DNA from: Desulfobacterales bacterium
GTDB taxonomy: Bacteria; Desulfobacterota; Desulfobacteria; Desulfobacterales; SpSt-501
Assembly: GCA_025454255.1 (NCBI GenBank)
Contig: JALOOU010000036.1
Coordinates: 1 to 56,172, forward strand
DNA length: 56,172 nt
Reading direction: 5' to 3'
Shown here: piece after piece, positions 44,601 through 52,081 of the stretch
Numbering within the stretch: position 1 is the first letter of the stretch
Layout: each line of letters begins with the position of its first letter
Translations under genes and position numbers: made by a program
The notes under the pieces: generated by a model
What the model was told of the DNA's origin: nothing
Databases searched by the model: none
Seen by the model: the letters and a program-made list of their open reading frames with translations, nothing else

Positions 44601-47195
44601 CTCGTTGGCGCCGCTCAGGGTGAAGCGATCCGGCCGCCAGTTCCATGACCCGCAGTTCACATGGCGGTGGGTCTCGGTGATCGCCTCGGCGTTGGTGCCG
44701 GAGCGGGTCCGAGAAACTACGTGGCCGTTAATGCTGCTGTATTGGAATTCCTCCCGAGTGAAGACCGTGGGGTCGAAGTAATGTTCCAATCGCTTCTCGT
44801 CCATTTTCACGAATCGGGCCGAGCCGGACAGAGGGGCTGCGGACCATGACATCGTGGTTTTGCTCAGCAGGCTGCCCGATGGGCTTAAATGCTCCAGCTT
44901 CTGCGGCTTGCCGCGGAGATACTCGCCGTGATGATAGCGGATCAGCTCGCGGCTGCGGTCCGGGAGAACGCGCTCCGCCTCGGCGAAGCCCTGGAATGAC
45001 GCCTCTTTGGGGTCGTAGTACCCGTCGGCGAAGCTGAACCGGGTGGTGGCCACGATGCCGTTGCCGTCGTCGACCGTCAGTTCGGCCAGGCTGTCCACAT
45101 TGAAGGGAAGGTAGAGATTGTCGAATTCGGCGGAGGAGCTGTAGGCGAGGCTGAAGGTCGCCCCCACCCCGTTTGCGGCGTTGACCAGCAGGTCCGGGGC
45201 GTTCGGGTTGGAGGCTGCGGTGTAGATATCGCCATTGCGGCTGCGCCGGATCAGGTCTGCGCCGCCGCGGCCGTCGACGTTCGCCAGGGCGACGTACCCT
45301 TTAAAGAGCGCGCCGAATGTTGCGTCGGTTCTGGCGGCGCTGTTGAAGGAGCCCGTGCCGTTGGAGCGGTAGCAGTCGACGGCCGATGAGTTGAAGTAGT
45401 GGCGCACAACGTCCGCCAGGCCGTCCTTGTCGACGTCGGCAACGAGCATTCGACCCGGCTCGATGGCCGCTCCACCCAGGTCCGTTTCCGTGCCGGCGGT
45501 GAACCTGCCGTTGCCTAAAGAGAGATGGGAGTAGACCCGCGACGAAAGAGACCTGATTTTAAGCAGGTCGGCCAGGCCGTCGCCGTTGAAATCCCCGATC
45601 ATGAGGCAGCCCGGGTCGTTCGGCCCGTTTCCAAGGTCCGTCTCGATCGGGGCCTCGAGAGTGCCGTCGCCGTTCGATCTGTAAACGGAGATTTTCGAAT
45701 TCGCATGGACCCGCACCAGGTCGTCCCGGCGGTCCCCATCGCAGTCGAGCACCAGGATTCGGCCTGTGTCCGCTGCAGCGCCCAGTTGGACGGCCGCCCC
45801 CGCATCGAACGTACCGTTGGCCTTGAGCCGGTGAATCGAGAGCTGGCCCGAGAGGGTGCGCAGCTTGATCAGCTCGAGCCTTCCGTCCTGACCCAGCACA
45901 TCCCCGACCAGGATGCGGCCGCGGTCGTTCATGCCGCCCAGGTCGCTGCGCACACCGGCCGCGAAGGACCCGTTCCCTAACCCCCGGTGAAAATATACGA
46001 TTCCGGTGGTTCCGGATGTCTCCACCTTGACGATGTCGGCCGAGCCGTCCGCATCGAAATCGGCGACGAGGAGGTAGCCGGCCTGGTTGGCGCCGCCTGC
46101 CAGTTTGGTGCCGATCTTGCCGCCGTAGCCGCCGGCACCGTCGGATAAATAGACGAAGACATACGGCGTGGCGCTCGTGCTGTTGAATTTCAACAGATCC
46201 GGGTAACCGTCTGAATCGCAGTGGCCGTGGAAAACGTAGCCCGCATTGTTCTCACCTTCGGTCTTGGCCGACGGACCGGCCGTGAAGATACCGTTGCCCC
46301 CGTTCTGGTAGGCAAATGTGACCGCCGGCTGCGGGTCGGCTTTGATCTGCCGCAGGCGGGAGCGGCCGGAGACGCCCTGCTCGTAGCTCAGCTCGAAAAC
46401 GCGCGCCGTTTGTCCGTTTGCTTTCGTCGTAACGGTTGAAAGGAGCTTGGCGGTGACGACCCGGGTTCGGCTGAGATAGGATACCACCGGGTCGGGGCGG
46501 CTCGCATAGGCGAACAACACCGCGTGCGTGGGGGCGGCCTGCGCATGCCCGGTGTAGTCGATCCGCTGGGGGTAGATCTGCCCCTGGTCCTTGAAGTAGG
46601 TGATGGCGTAGAAGTTCCCGTTGGGGTCCTCCACCCGCTCCAGGCACCAGCGAAACACGCCGTTGGGGCCCTCCAGCCGCGATCCGGCGTGCGAGCCGAA
46701 AACATAGCGCCGGCCGTCGCGGCTCGTAACGACCCAGCCGGCGGCCGGGGAGAGCAGTCGATACTTCGAGAAACCCTCTTCCCGTTTCAGCCCGAACCAG
46801 CCGCTGCCCCAGTCGGCGCGGGCCGCCAGTTCCTCACCGTCGTGTTCGAATGCCACCCCCAGGAAGTCCAGCCCATTGCGGCAGGAGCGCTGGATCGCCC
46901 CCAGCGCAAGGTTCCAGCCGACCCCGGCGAGCCCGCTGCGCTCGGCGCTGTTGTATTCGAGCGCAAGCCGTGGGGCGAGGCCTCTTCTGCCGGGGGGGAG
47001 AGGAACGGGGTGGCTCAAGCGGGCCGCACCGCTGCTGGCGGCGGTGGCCGGCGCTTCAAAAGGCAGCAGGGAGCCGCTGTTTTCCTGGGGCAGGATGGTG
47101 GGGTCATACGGCGGCTCGACCTGCGCCGCACCCGGCGAGAATGCGGCAAGGACGGCAAACAGAACAACGGCTGCAACTGCCGGTTTGGTTTTCAT
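41628..47195 (-). CDS. Sec-exported SpvB/FG-GAP/RHS polymorphic toxin with a zinc-phospholipase-C-like tip
   Basis: 1855 residues. Signal peptide (~1-25). SpvB domain (~33-300: RLSHPVPLPPGRRGLAP, YNSAERSGLAGVGWNLAL). FG-GAP/VCBS repeats (~315-660, many DxDxDGxxD-type loops such as DFDADGSADIV). RHS/YD repeats (~870-1560). The RHS core (~1564-1632) ends GLYNYKARLYD. The tip, residues 1706-1855, begins W-SEADHNKIISEAF and has D32, HMH(43-45), HPIMDSTSPSH (93,97,103) and HWFRE (123,127), numbered within the tip. These spacings equal alpha-toxin's His126-x3-Asp130-x5-His136 and its later His148-x3-Glu152. The tip (41628-42080) is AT-rich relative to the shell. Start ATG 47195, weak ribosome site. 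Confidence 0.85.
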   Translation of the reverse strand: MKTKPAVAAVVLFAVLAAFSPGAAQVEPPYDPTILPQENSGSLLPFEAPATAASSGAARLSHPVPLPPGRRGLAPRLALEYNSAERSGLAGVGWNLALGAIQRSCRNGLDFLGVAFEHDGEELAARADWGSGWFGLKREEGFSKYRLLSPAAGWVVTSRDGRRYVFGSHAGSRLEGPNGVFRWCLERVEDPNGNFYAITYFKDQGQIYPQRIDYTGHAQAAPTHAVLFAYASRPDPVVSYLSRTRVVTAKLLSTVTTKANGQTARVFELSYEQGVSGRSRLRQIKADPQPAVTFAYQNGGNGIFTAGPSAKTEGENNAGYVFHGHCDSDGYPDLLKFNSTSATPYVFVYLSDGAGGYGGKIGTKLAGGANQAGYLLVADFDADGSADIVKVETSGTTGIVYFHRGLGNGSFAAGVRSDLGGMNDRGRILVGDVLGQDGRLELIKLRTLSGQLSIHRLKANGTFDAGAAVQLGAAADTGRILVLDCDGDRRDDLVRVHANSKISVYRSNGDGTLEAPIETDLGNGPNDPGCLMIGDFNGDGLADLLKIRSLSSRVYSHLSLGNGRFTAGTETDLGGAAIEPGRMLVADVDKDGLADVVRHYFNSSAVDCYRSNGTGSFNSAARTDATFGALFKGYVALANVDGRGGADLIRRSRNGDIYTAASNPNAPDLLVNAANGVGATFSLAYSSSAEFDNLYLPFNVDSLAELTVDDGNGIVATTRFSFADGYYDPKEASFQGFAEAERVLPDRSRELIRYHHGEYLRGKPQKLEHLSPSGSLLSKTTMSWSAAPLSGSARFVKMDEKRLEHYFDPTVFTREEFQYSSINGHVVSRTRSGTNAEAITETHRHVNCGSWNWRPDRFTLSGANEGIVQETFFGYDNRGNKIREERWNNQGENPVAAWAYDVYGNPVEKTDANGNRTRYEYDAATFSYPTRIVLPATGGVGHVWKAPAFDYRVGKANRLEDENGNLTLYAYDNLGRLIQADTPDGGRRTFTHVDTAFPTYLKTTVKTDAGSPITSFDYFDGLKRRIKTVAGGENGRPVVTSYVYDVMGRNRRREGPSFSQANGVPWTETSYDVSGRTVRIRRTEGEHGVVAETRSHSGLAEIVTDPDGARKTTVKDHLDRVIRVVEHSEHGEIAVGFDYNGAGLLTKIVNPAGAATHYEYDSLGRLRGMSDPDMGRWTYTYDANGNLKTQTDSRSQTISMEYDGLNRLLSKSYSTADPPVLYSYDHTAVPNGIGRLYKLTNSRAIITCDEYDEMGRPLSISRRFDGSPTAYTTRSEYDSAGRLAAVIYPVDGFRVDYAYHAGTRLLRSVNGPGGAVFAEIEDYTADGKPGYLYQGNGIGTTFAYDAASARLKEIHIQSPSALAAEDLFNASYRYSPGGDIVEIADRVKFITRYYAYDKLHRLVSERSSDVNLVHPSRVARLTNDYEGTGPFHAPKRIETRGGIHDLRYDAAGNTLSGPSLSDPAAPRQRYLSYTAENMPAAISQPGALCAEGTPGTACPSLIEFAYDGENKRFRKSSAAGTTTYVGKHYEVANGFPVRHIFAGNLRVAQVAGTNVRYLHKDHLLSTVAVSDESGKLLGSTDYLPFGQNRRLSAKHVASYAYTDQELDWESGLYNYKARLYDKSTALFMTPDPYLSPNLAAAIQRSISPTNHFAQFSAGAQTAPQIPGLNPSSTGFAYFTETSQRLNRFSYVQNNPLGFIDSEGLWSEADHNKIISEAFSHLPEANRISIEKGSRFADSFRFQRPKFNHMHAQRQKGQSAESASAQMYAYVSEHMKNYIDLKNAGELEKAYFELGMALHPIMDSTSPSHAGFQIWEGFFNTPGYKLLAHWFREWEINEQQLNATVDLIREIMDNLN

Positions 47196-47221
47196 CCGCG
47201 GGTGCTTTCGATCCTGTCGGG

Positions 47222-48736
47222 CTACGGTTCGAGGGTGACCTGCTTTACGACGATGCGGCCGAACATGTCATACTCGAAGAAGGTGCCGGCCGGCACGGGC
47301 GCCTCGCTTCGGTCCGTCGGGTCGGTCCCGACCCTGAACTCCTGGAAGTTGCTGTAGCCGTCGCCATCGGCGTCGTCGGCGCCGCGCTGCTCCAAACCGC
47401 CGAATCGGGCGTACTCCCAGGCATCGGGCAGGCCGTCCTGGTCGTCGTCGTCATCCGGCGCAAGACAGATTACCAGACCGACCGCGACAGGCTCATAGAT
47501 GATCGTTCCGGCCGGAGGGTCCTGCCGGAGCACCTGGTTCTTCGGGGTCCGAAGATCATGGGCCGTCTGGATGGGGCCGACCGGAAGTCCCTCATCCTGC
47601 AACCGGACCAGGGCATTTTTTAGATCAAGCCCCACCAGTCCGGGCATGGTCCTAGGCCGTTTCGCCGCAGCGACGACCACCGTTTTCGGCAGGCTCTCGA
47701 CTATCCCGTCGCCTACCACCAGTTCGACCAGGTAGATGCCTGCCAGGTCTGCGACAAACGTCGGGCCCACGGCGGCGGGGTCGGAAAGCTCGGAGCGGCT
47801 TTGAGGCGGTTTAGAGACCAACGCCCAGGTGAAAGAGAGCCCCCGCCCTTCCGCCGCGCGCGAGGCGCCGCCGTCCAGGGTGACGGTGTCGCCGACAAAA
47901 ACCGACTGGTCGGCGCCCGGGTCGGCCGTAGGTGCGACACCTCCGCTGGTGGGAGGCTCCCGCGCTTCCTGGTCGTTTTGTTGAGGCGAATCCGGCTCCG
48001 GCGGTTTTTTTGCAGCGACAGGCTCCTCCGGGCCAGGGGGAGCGGTTTGGTCCGTGACCGGAGGAGTTTTTGTCGGGTTCGGCGTCAAGTCGATCCCTGG
48101 GCCTTCTCCAGGTTCATCGGGTCGAACGACCACAGGTGGGCTCGCGGGCGGAGTCGAAGGCGGTGCGTTTGGATTTGGATGCGGCGCTTCATTGTCGTCT
48201 TGCCTCGGCTCATCGGGTCGAACGATCACGGGCGGTGGGAGGGGCCGATTTGGAGGCTGCCGATTTTCAGTCGGGGTGTTGCGGTGCCGGGAGGAGACCA
48301 GCGGGTATCGGCCGGCTGGAGCGGCGGGCGGTTCCGCCTGAATTCGAGCTGAAACCGGCGCTGACCAGAGGGGCGCTTCGGCCGCAGAGGAAAGCACCGG
48401 CGCTGCAACCCGCTGCCCAGCAGACTGCGGCGCAACGGTGCTTGCATTTGGCGCGGCGTTTGATCGCGCGGGGAGGCTGGCCGCGGCAGGTAGCAGGGAT
48501 GATAATACTGGCTCTGTTAGGTGTTTGGGGCTTATGGCGGCCGCTGGTCTGACCTGATCGGGTTCGCCCCCCGCAGGGCTCGCGATTGTTACCGACTCAG
48601 GGTGGGGCCGGAGAACTATTTCAGGGCTGCCCTCGAATGAAAGATGGCCTTCGCGCGGGTTGTTAATCGAGATGTGGGCGGCAAGAGTGGCGGAGCAAAG
48701 GATCAACAGGAGGAGAAGGTGCGGTCTTCCAAACAT
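47222..48736 (-). CDS. secreted Pro-rich/PKD/PASTA/calcium-repeat protein of the RHS locus
   Basis: 504 residues. Signal peptide (~1-20, LLLLLILCSATLAA). A Pro-rich stalk (~150-265) has two copies of a VxVRPDEP unit. A PKD-like domain follows (~270-355, ADPGADQSVFVGDTVTLDGGASR). Then a PASTA domain (~362-420, PGLVGLDLKNALVRLQDEGL), thrombospondin-3/EF-hand-like calcium loops (DDDDDQDGLPDAWEY, DADGDGYSNFQEF) and the end FFEYDMFGRIVVKQ, which resembles an RHS YD strand. The stop lies 26 nt before the RHS start, so they are one operon. Probably a cell-surface or secretion partner of the RHS shell. Ribosome site GAGGAAA. Confidence 0.75.
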   Translation of the reverse strand: MFGRPHLLLLLILCSATLAAHISINNPREGHLSFEGSPEIVLRPHPESVTIASPAGGEPDQVRPAAAISPKHLTEPVLSSLLPAAASLPARSNAAPNASTVAPQSAGQRVAAPVLSSAAEAPLWSAPVSARIQAEPPAAPAGRYPLVSSRHRNTPTENRQPPNRPLPPPVIVRPDEPRQDDNEAPHPNPNAPPSTPPASPPVVVRPDEPGEGPGIDLTPNPTKTPPVTDQTAPPGPEEPVAAKKPPEPDSPQQNDQEAREPPTSGGVAPTADPGADQSVFVGDTVTLDGGASRAAEGRGLSFTWALVSKPPQSRSELSDPAAVGPTFVADLAGIYLVELVVGDGIVESLPKTVVVAAAKRPRTMPGLVGLDLKNALVRLQDEGLPVGPIQTAHDLRTPKNQVLRQDPPAGTIIYEPVAVGLVICLAPDDDDDQDGLPDAWEYARFGGLEQRGADDADGDGYSNFQEFRVGTDPTDRSEAPVPAGTFFEYDMFGRIVVKQVTLEP

Positions 48737-49087
48737 GCCGCTTTCCTCGACAGGGAAAAGGTCAGGAGGAAGTTTGGTCTCGGTGATCCGTCGGGGTCTC
48801 TATCTATCAAAACGGGGCTTTTGCTGTCAACATAAAAAGTCTTAAATTACAATATGTTGTATTGTTTTACTCCAATTGACAGCAACGTGCACTCTTTTTA
48901 CAGCAACGTGGTATTTCCAGCGGCTTTTTTTGAAATCAGCCCCGAAAGCCAACGTATTTGGATGCGGGCGGGGCAGCGGGGGTGTTGCCCGGTTTCGGAT
49001 CGAAGAATGAGAGCGGCGGAAGGATGAGTCTTGGGATTGGTGGTGCCCCGGAGTGCGGCTAGGGCTGCAGCCCCCTGTCCCGGTGCT
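48737..49087. other. intergenic region beside the toxin locus with direct repeats
   Basis: AT-rich 48830-48910. ACAGCAACGTG occurs twice 23 nt apart (48881 and 48904 area, inside TTGACAGCAACGTGCAC and TTTACAGCAACGTGG). ACAATA...TATTGT is an inverted repeat at 48850-48866. The layout of repeated ACAGCAACGTG units resembles an IS21-type end, but no transposase is present. The GC-rich rest shows no gene. Confidence 0.4.
48801..48830 (-). promoter_or_regulatory. promoter of the toxin locus
   Basis: Minus strand TTGACA (48830-48825), 18-nt spacer, TAGATA (48806-48801), 65 nt before the first gene of the locus. Confidence 0.5.
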
Positions 49088-49906
49088 TCAGTTGCCGGCC
49101 TTTGCGCGGTCGAGATTGCGGCGGATCTCGTTGATGTCGTTGCTCTCGCCCATGTGCGCCTCCACCCATTCGGGCGTTTCGGAGAACTCGCGGGCGAGTG
49201 CCTGGAGGGCATCTGCATAGGTGCTGTGCCGGGCCGTGTCGGAGGTCCAGTAGGGCTGCGACCGGCGGGGCTTGTAGAAGGGCTCGGAGGTTTGCGCTGC
49301 GCTCTCAGCGGGCCGCCCGGGGCCGTCGCCGGCGGAGAGCTTCGCTTCCAGGAGGCGGCGGATCTCGACGAGGTCGTTTGAGTCGGCCATGTGCTGCTCC
49401 ACCCACGCGGCCGGCCGGTCGTACTCGGCTGCCAGGGCGGCGATGGCCTCGGGGTAGGTGTCGTGGTGGCGCGTCTGGCTGCTCCAGTACTTTTTCGGCC
49501 GGCGGGGGTCGTAGAAGAGCAGACCGGATTCCGACCGCGGCATGGACGGCTGAGCGGGGGCGGCCCGGGGCGCAGCAGGAGCGGGTTGCATTTCGGCAGC
49601 GCTGGCGGCCGGCGGCGCCGAAGATGGGGCGGCGGGCGGCGCATCCGGGGGGGCTTCCGAGGGGGTCTCCAAAGGCAGCGTCTTTTCGATCGACTTGAGG
49701 TCGGCCCTTGGGTAGATCAGTACCCCTCCATCGTGCTCGCAGCGCACCTCGTCCTTTTCCTCCCACGCCATGCCGTCGCAGACGGTCCGCATTCCATCCT
49801 TGAAGTGGATGATGTCGGCCAGAACCGGGCGAACGCCGGAGGCAGCGAATGACGCGGCGAAAACGCAAAGGAAGAGCAGGGAGGTTCGCTGTGCGGATCG
49901 GGGCAT
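49088..49906 (-). CDS. secreted protein with a duplicated ~60-residue module
   Basis: 272 residues. Signal peptide (~1-30, SLLFLCVFAASFAASGVRPVLA). A short beta domain (DIIHFKDGMRTVCDGMAWEEKDEVRCEH, two Cys) follows. An Ala/Pro linker (80-125) precedes two tandem modules at ~130-193 and ~207-268. Both modules share YWxSxTxRHxTYxxAxxALAxExxxxxxWVExHMxxSNDxxEIRRxL. The module is unknown to me; its Trp, His and Asn-Asp pattern suggests a binding fold. No ribosome site is evident; it follows the receiver gene by 30 nt. Confidence 0.7.
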   Translation of the reverse strand: MPRSAQRTSLLFLCVFAASFAASGVRPVLADIIHFKDGMRTVCDGMAWEEKDEVRCEHDGGVLIYPRADLKSIEKTLPLETPSEAPPDAPPAAPSSAPPAASAAEMQPAPAAPRAAPAQPSMPRSESGLLFYDPRRPKKYWSSQTRHHDTYPEAIAALAAEYDRPAAWVEQHMADSNDLVEIRRLLEAKLSAGDGPGRPAESAAQTSEPFYKPRRSQPYWTSDTARHSTYADALQALAREFSETPEWVEAHMGESNDINEIRRNLDRAKAGN

Positions 49907-49936
49907 TTCGAATTTCGCGCCGGCGCTGCGGGATCG

Positions 49937-50329
49937 TCACTCGGCGGCCGAGGCGGGGTTGCTGCCCTTCAGCGTGTCCTTGACGACGCGCAGCAGCTCC
50001 TGGCGGTTGATCGGCTTGGCCAGGGTGTGCGCCGCGCCGAGCTTTTTTGCGCCGAGCAGGTAGCCCTCGGGGCGGTTCAGGCCGCCGCCGGACATGGCGA
50101 TGATCTTGAGGTCGGGGAACTCTTTCCTGAGCTCGATCATCATGCCGATGCCGTCCTTGTTCGGCATGATGAGGTCCGTAATGATCAAATCGGCCGGCTT
50201 TTGACGAAACAGGCGGATCCCGTCGAGGCCGTCCGCGGCCTCGGCAACCAGGTATCCTTCCCGCTCCAGAATCAGCCGGACCATCGACCGGATCTGGGCT
50301 TCGTCATCGATGATCAGGATGCTTTCCAT
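49937..50329 (-). CDS. stand-alone response-regulator receiver protein
   Basis: 130 residues. ILIIDDEAQIRSMVRLIL has the acidic pair, DLIITDLIMPNKDG the phospho-acceptor Asp (~52), KIIAMSGGG the Ser/Thr site and AHTLAKPINRQELL the conserved Lys-Pro. No output domain, so CheY-like or part of a phosphorelay. AAAGGCG lies about 9 nt before the ATG. No histidine kinase is adjacent. Confidence 0.9.
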   Translation of the reverse strand: MESILIIDDEAQIRSMVRLILEREGYLVAEAADGLDGIRLFRQKPADLIITDLIMPNKDGIGMMIELRKEFPDLKIIAMSGGGLNRPEGYLLGAKKLGAAHTLAKPINRQELLRVVKDTLKGSNPASAAE

Positions 50330-50766
50330 TGCGCTGACGCCTTTAGGCCCACTACGGGAATGGGGCAGGTGGGGTGAAATCGGCTTGATCTGAAAGCCAT
50401 TGTCCTATTAAACCACAACTTGCTCCGCTTTTCAACCATCCTCGGCTGACTCCTTAAATTTACATGATACATAATTGACAGAGGGTCCTTCTTGTGGTCA
50501 ATTGCCTTGCATTCAGAAGGTGAGCTGTTTTTTTAAACTGGTTTCACAAGCTCGGATCACGGTTACGGGCAAGGCGCAGGCCGTTTCTAAAGCGCAGCAG
50601 CCTCAAAGGGTTGCGACCACGTTCGCGCGGCCCGCAATCCCGTTCCAAGGATGCATCCCCGTTTTGCGCGGATGTAATCCACGGGGCGGAGCTATAGGCT
50701 GAGCTTGATATCACAGAGGCGGTTGATCATGGTTCTTGCTGCCAGAAGCGAACCCCGGGGCGGACG
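50330..50766. other. gene-poor region upstream of the receiver gene
   Basis: AT-rich around 50400-50510, with an inverted pair AATTGAC (50473-50479) / GTCAATT (50497-50503) placing a TTGAC box on both strands, as a divergent promoter or operator might. The rest has no convincing frame. Confidence 0.4.
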
Positions 50767-51108
50767 GTGGTTAAATACGTGGACGCCACCCATTCGAAAA
50801 AGCGCATTTCAAGCGCCATCGCGACTGGGAGGAATGCCTGGTCAAATTTCTTTATCAAGAAGCCAAACGTCCTGATGCTGGAGACTGGCTGCTGCTTGCT
50901 GCTCTCCAATCTCATTCAAAACCGGCCGGGTTTACGCGGGTCCTCCGAATCGCTTTACGCAATCTTCAGATCTCTAAAGCTCAATGGCGGGGCAGAGGAT
51001 TTCGAAGCCTGGCTGCGGAGCGGCTGGCTCAACGTTGCGCGGGTGGCGGACATGCTATACGCCGAATTGAGGAACGAACGGGTGACGAGCCATGGAATTC
51101 CATTTTGA
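50767..51108 (+). pseudogene. possible decayed gene before rfbC
   Basis: Two overlapping frames each read protein-like in a different part. One frame reads HPFEKAHFKRHRDWEECLVKF...LLAALQSHSKP over ~50790-50970. The other reads GAEDFEAWLRSGWLNVARVADMLYAELRNE over ~50990-51090, ending at a stop inside rfbC. This suggests a remnant gene with a frameshift near 50970-50990. I recognise no family, and each frame alone would be weak. Confidence 0.3.
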
Positions 51109-51640
51109 ACCCCAATCCATCCCCGACGTCCTGCTGGTGACCCACGGGGTGGTGAGGGACCAGCGCGGGTTTTTCCTGGAAAGCTTCCGCGAGGAGCCGT
51201 TTTTGAAGCATGGGCTGCCGAGGTTCGTTCAGGACAACCACGCCAAGTCGACCAGGGGCGTGCTCAGGGGCCTGCACTACCAGCTGCGTCCGGCTGCGAT
51301 CGCCAAGCTCGTGCGCTGCCTGCGCGGCCGCATATTCGATGTGGCCGTCGACATCCGCCGCGGCTCCGCGTACTACGGCCGCTGGGTCGGCATGGGGTTG
51401 ACCGAAGACGACTGCCGCATGCTTTACGTACCCGAGGGCTTCGCCCACGGCTACTGCGTGCTATCGGACGAAGCCGAAGTCTTCTATAAAACAACCGGCT
51501 ACTATTCTCCTGCGCACGACCGCGGGTTCCGCTGGAACGACCCGGAGGTCAAGATCCAGTGGCCGTTCGCAGAGCCCATCCTCTCTTCCAAGGATGCCAA
51601 CGCCCCGCAGTTGAAGGACGCCGAAAACAATTTCGAGTAA
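51092..51640 (+). CDS. rfbC: dTDP-4-dehydrorhamnose 3,5-epimerase RfbC
   Basis: Cupin epimerase in dTDP-L-rhamnose synthesis for surface polysaccharide. 182 residues. DQRGFFLESFREEPF, QDNHAKSTRGVLRGLHYQ (substrate-binding Arg-Gly-Leu-His with catalytic His), GRIFDVAVDIRRGSAYYGRWVG with the Asp of the His-Asp dyad, YVPEGFAHGYCVLSDEAEVFYKTTGYYSP with the catalytic Tyr. No other rfb gene is adjacent. The ATG follows GGTGACGAGCC. Confidence 0.93.
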   Translation: MEFHFEPQSIPDVLLVTHGVVRDQRGFFLESFREEPFLKHGLPRFVQDNHAKSTRGVLRGLHYQLRPAAIAKLVRCLRGRIFDVAVDIRRGSAYYGRWVGMGLTEDDCRMLYVPEGFAHGYCVLSDEAEVFYKTTGYYSPAHDRGFRWNDPEVKIQWPFAEPILSSKDANAPQLKDAENNFE

Positions 51641-51653
51641 GACCCAAAAGATT

Positions 51654-51674
51654 TTTACTCAGTCATTGAGTAAA
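51654..51674. repeat. TTTACTCA/TGAGTAAA palindrome after rfbC
   Basis: 8-nt arms 51654-51661 and 51667-51674 with a 5-nt loop, 14 nt after the rfbC stop, in an AT-rich stretch. No U-tract directly after, so an operator or weak terminator. Confidence 0.4.
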
Positions 51675-51736
51675 TTTGCACATTGACTGAGAACTTTCTG
51701 AACTTTAAATAATCTTAGATTCTTAAAAAAGTACGT

Positions 51737-51940
51737 ATGCACGCTTTTTCAAGATCATTGGTGGCGTTGCGGGTCAAAGAGCTCGAGAAAAGGCAGCCTG
51801 TTTTTCAGGTGTTAACCGGCCCCCGGCAGGTCGGCAAGACAACCATCGCTCAGCAGGTGATAAACCGATTGCCGTTTTCAGGACCTTTTTTCAAGACCGG
51901 CCGAGGCGTGGTTCGAAAACTGACATGGCCTTCAGAATGA
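51737..51940 (+). pseudogene. truncated AAA+ ATPase fragment (DUF4143-type N-terminus)
   Basis: MHAFSRSLVALRVKELEKRQPVFQVLTGPRQVGKTTIAQQVINRL is the N-terminus of an AAA_14/DUF4143 ATPase with Walker A GPRQVGKT. Full members are about 390-420 residues; here the similarity stops near residue 47 and the frame then runs unrelated sequence into the next gene's start. A remnant left by deletion or insertion. Confidence 0.65.
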
Positions 51941-52081
51941 ACCGAATTTACTCCAGCCTGATTCAACTGCCCGAAAGCCCGCGCGCGCTGCCGGTGCTCC
52001 TCGGGTTCGCCGCCCTTCTGATGGGGGCGCTCTTCATCGTCCGGCTGAAACTACGACGGGGAAATTTACATTGCCGCCGCC
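51937..52081 (+). pseudogene. N-terminal part of the ArnT-like gene, out of frame
   Basis: MNRIYSSLIQLPESPRALPVL...LFIVRLKL gives the expected first ~37 residues of a PMT/ArnT glycosyltransferase, with a membrane helix. Near 52050 one extra base shifts the frame: the rest continues as YDGEIYIAAAMKFSDGFF in the frame of 52082. Removing a C at about 52051 restores ...RLKYDGEIYIAAAMK. Confidence 0.7.

Noticed and set aside
48881..48919. Insertion sequence inferred from ACAGCAACGTG repeats
   Set aside because: No transposase or matching far end in the window; kept only as a repeat note.
50475..50702. 75-codon plus-strand frame
   Set aside because: No ribosome site, composition unlike a protein, no known motif.
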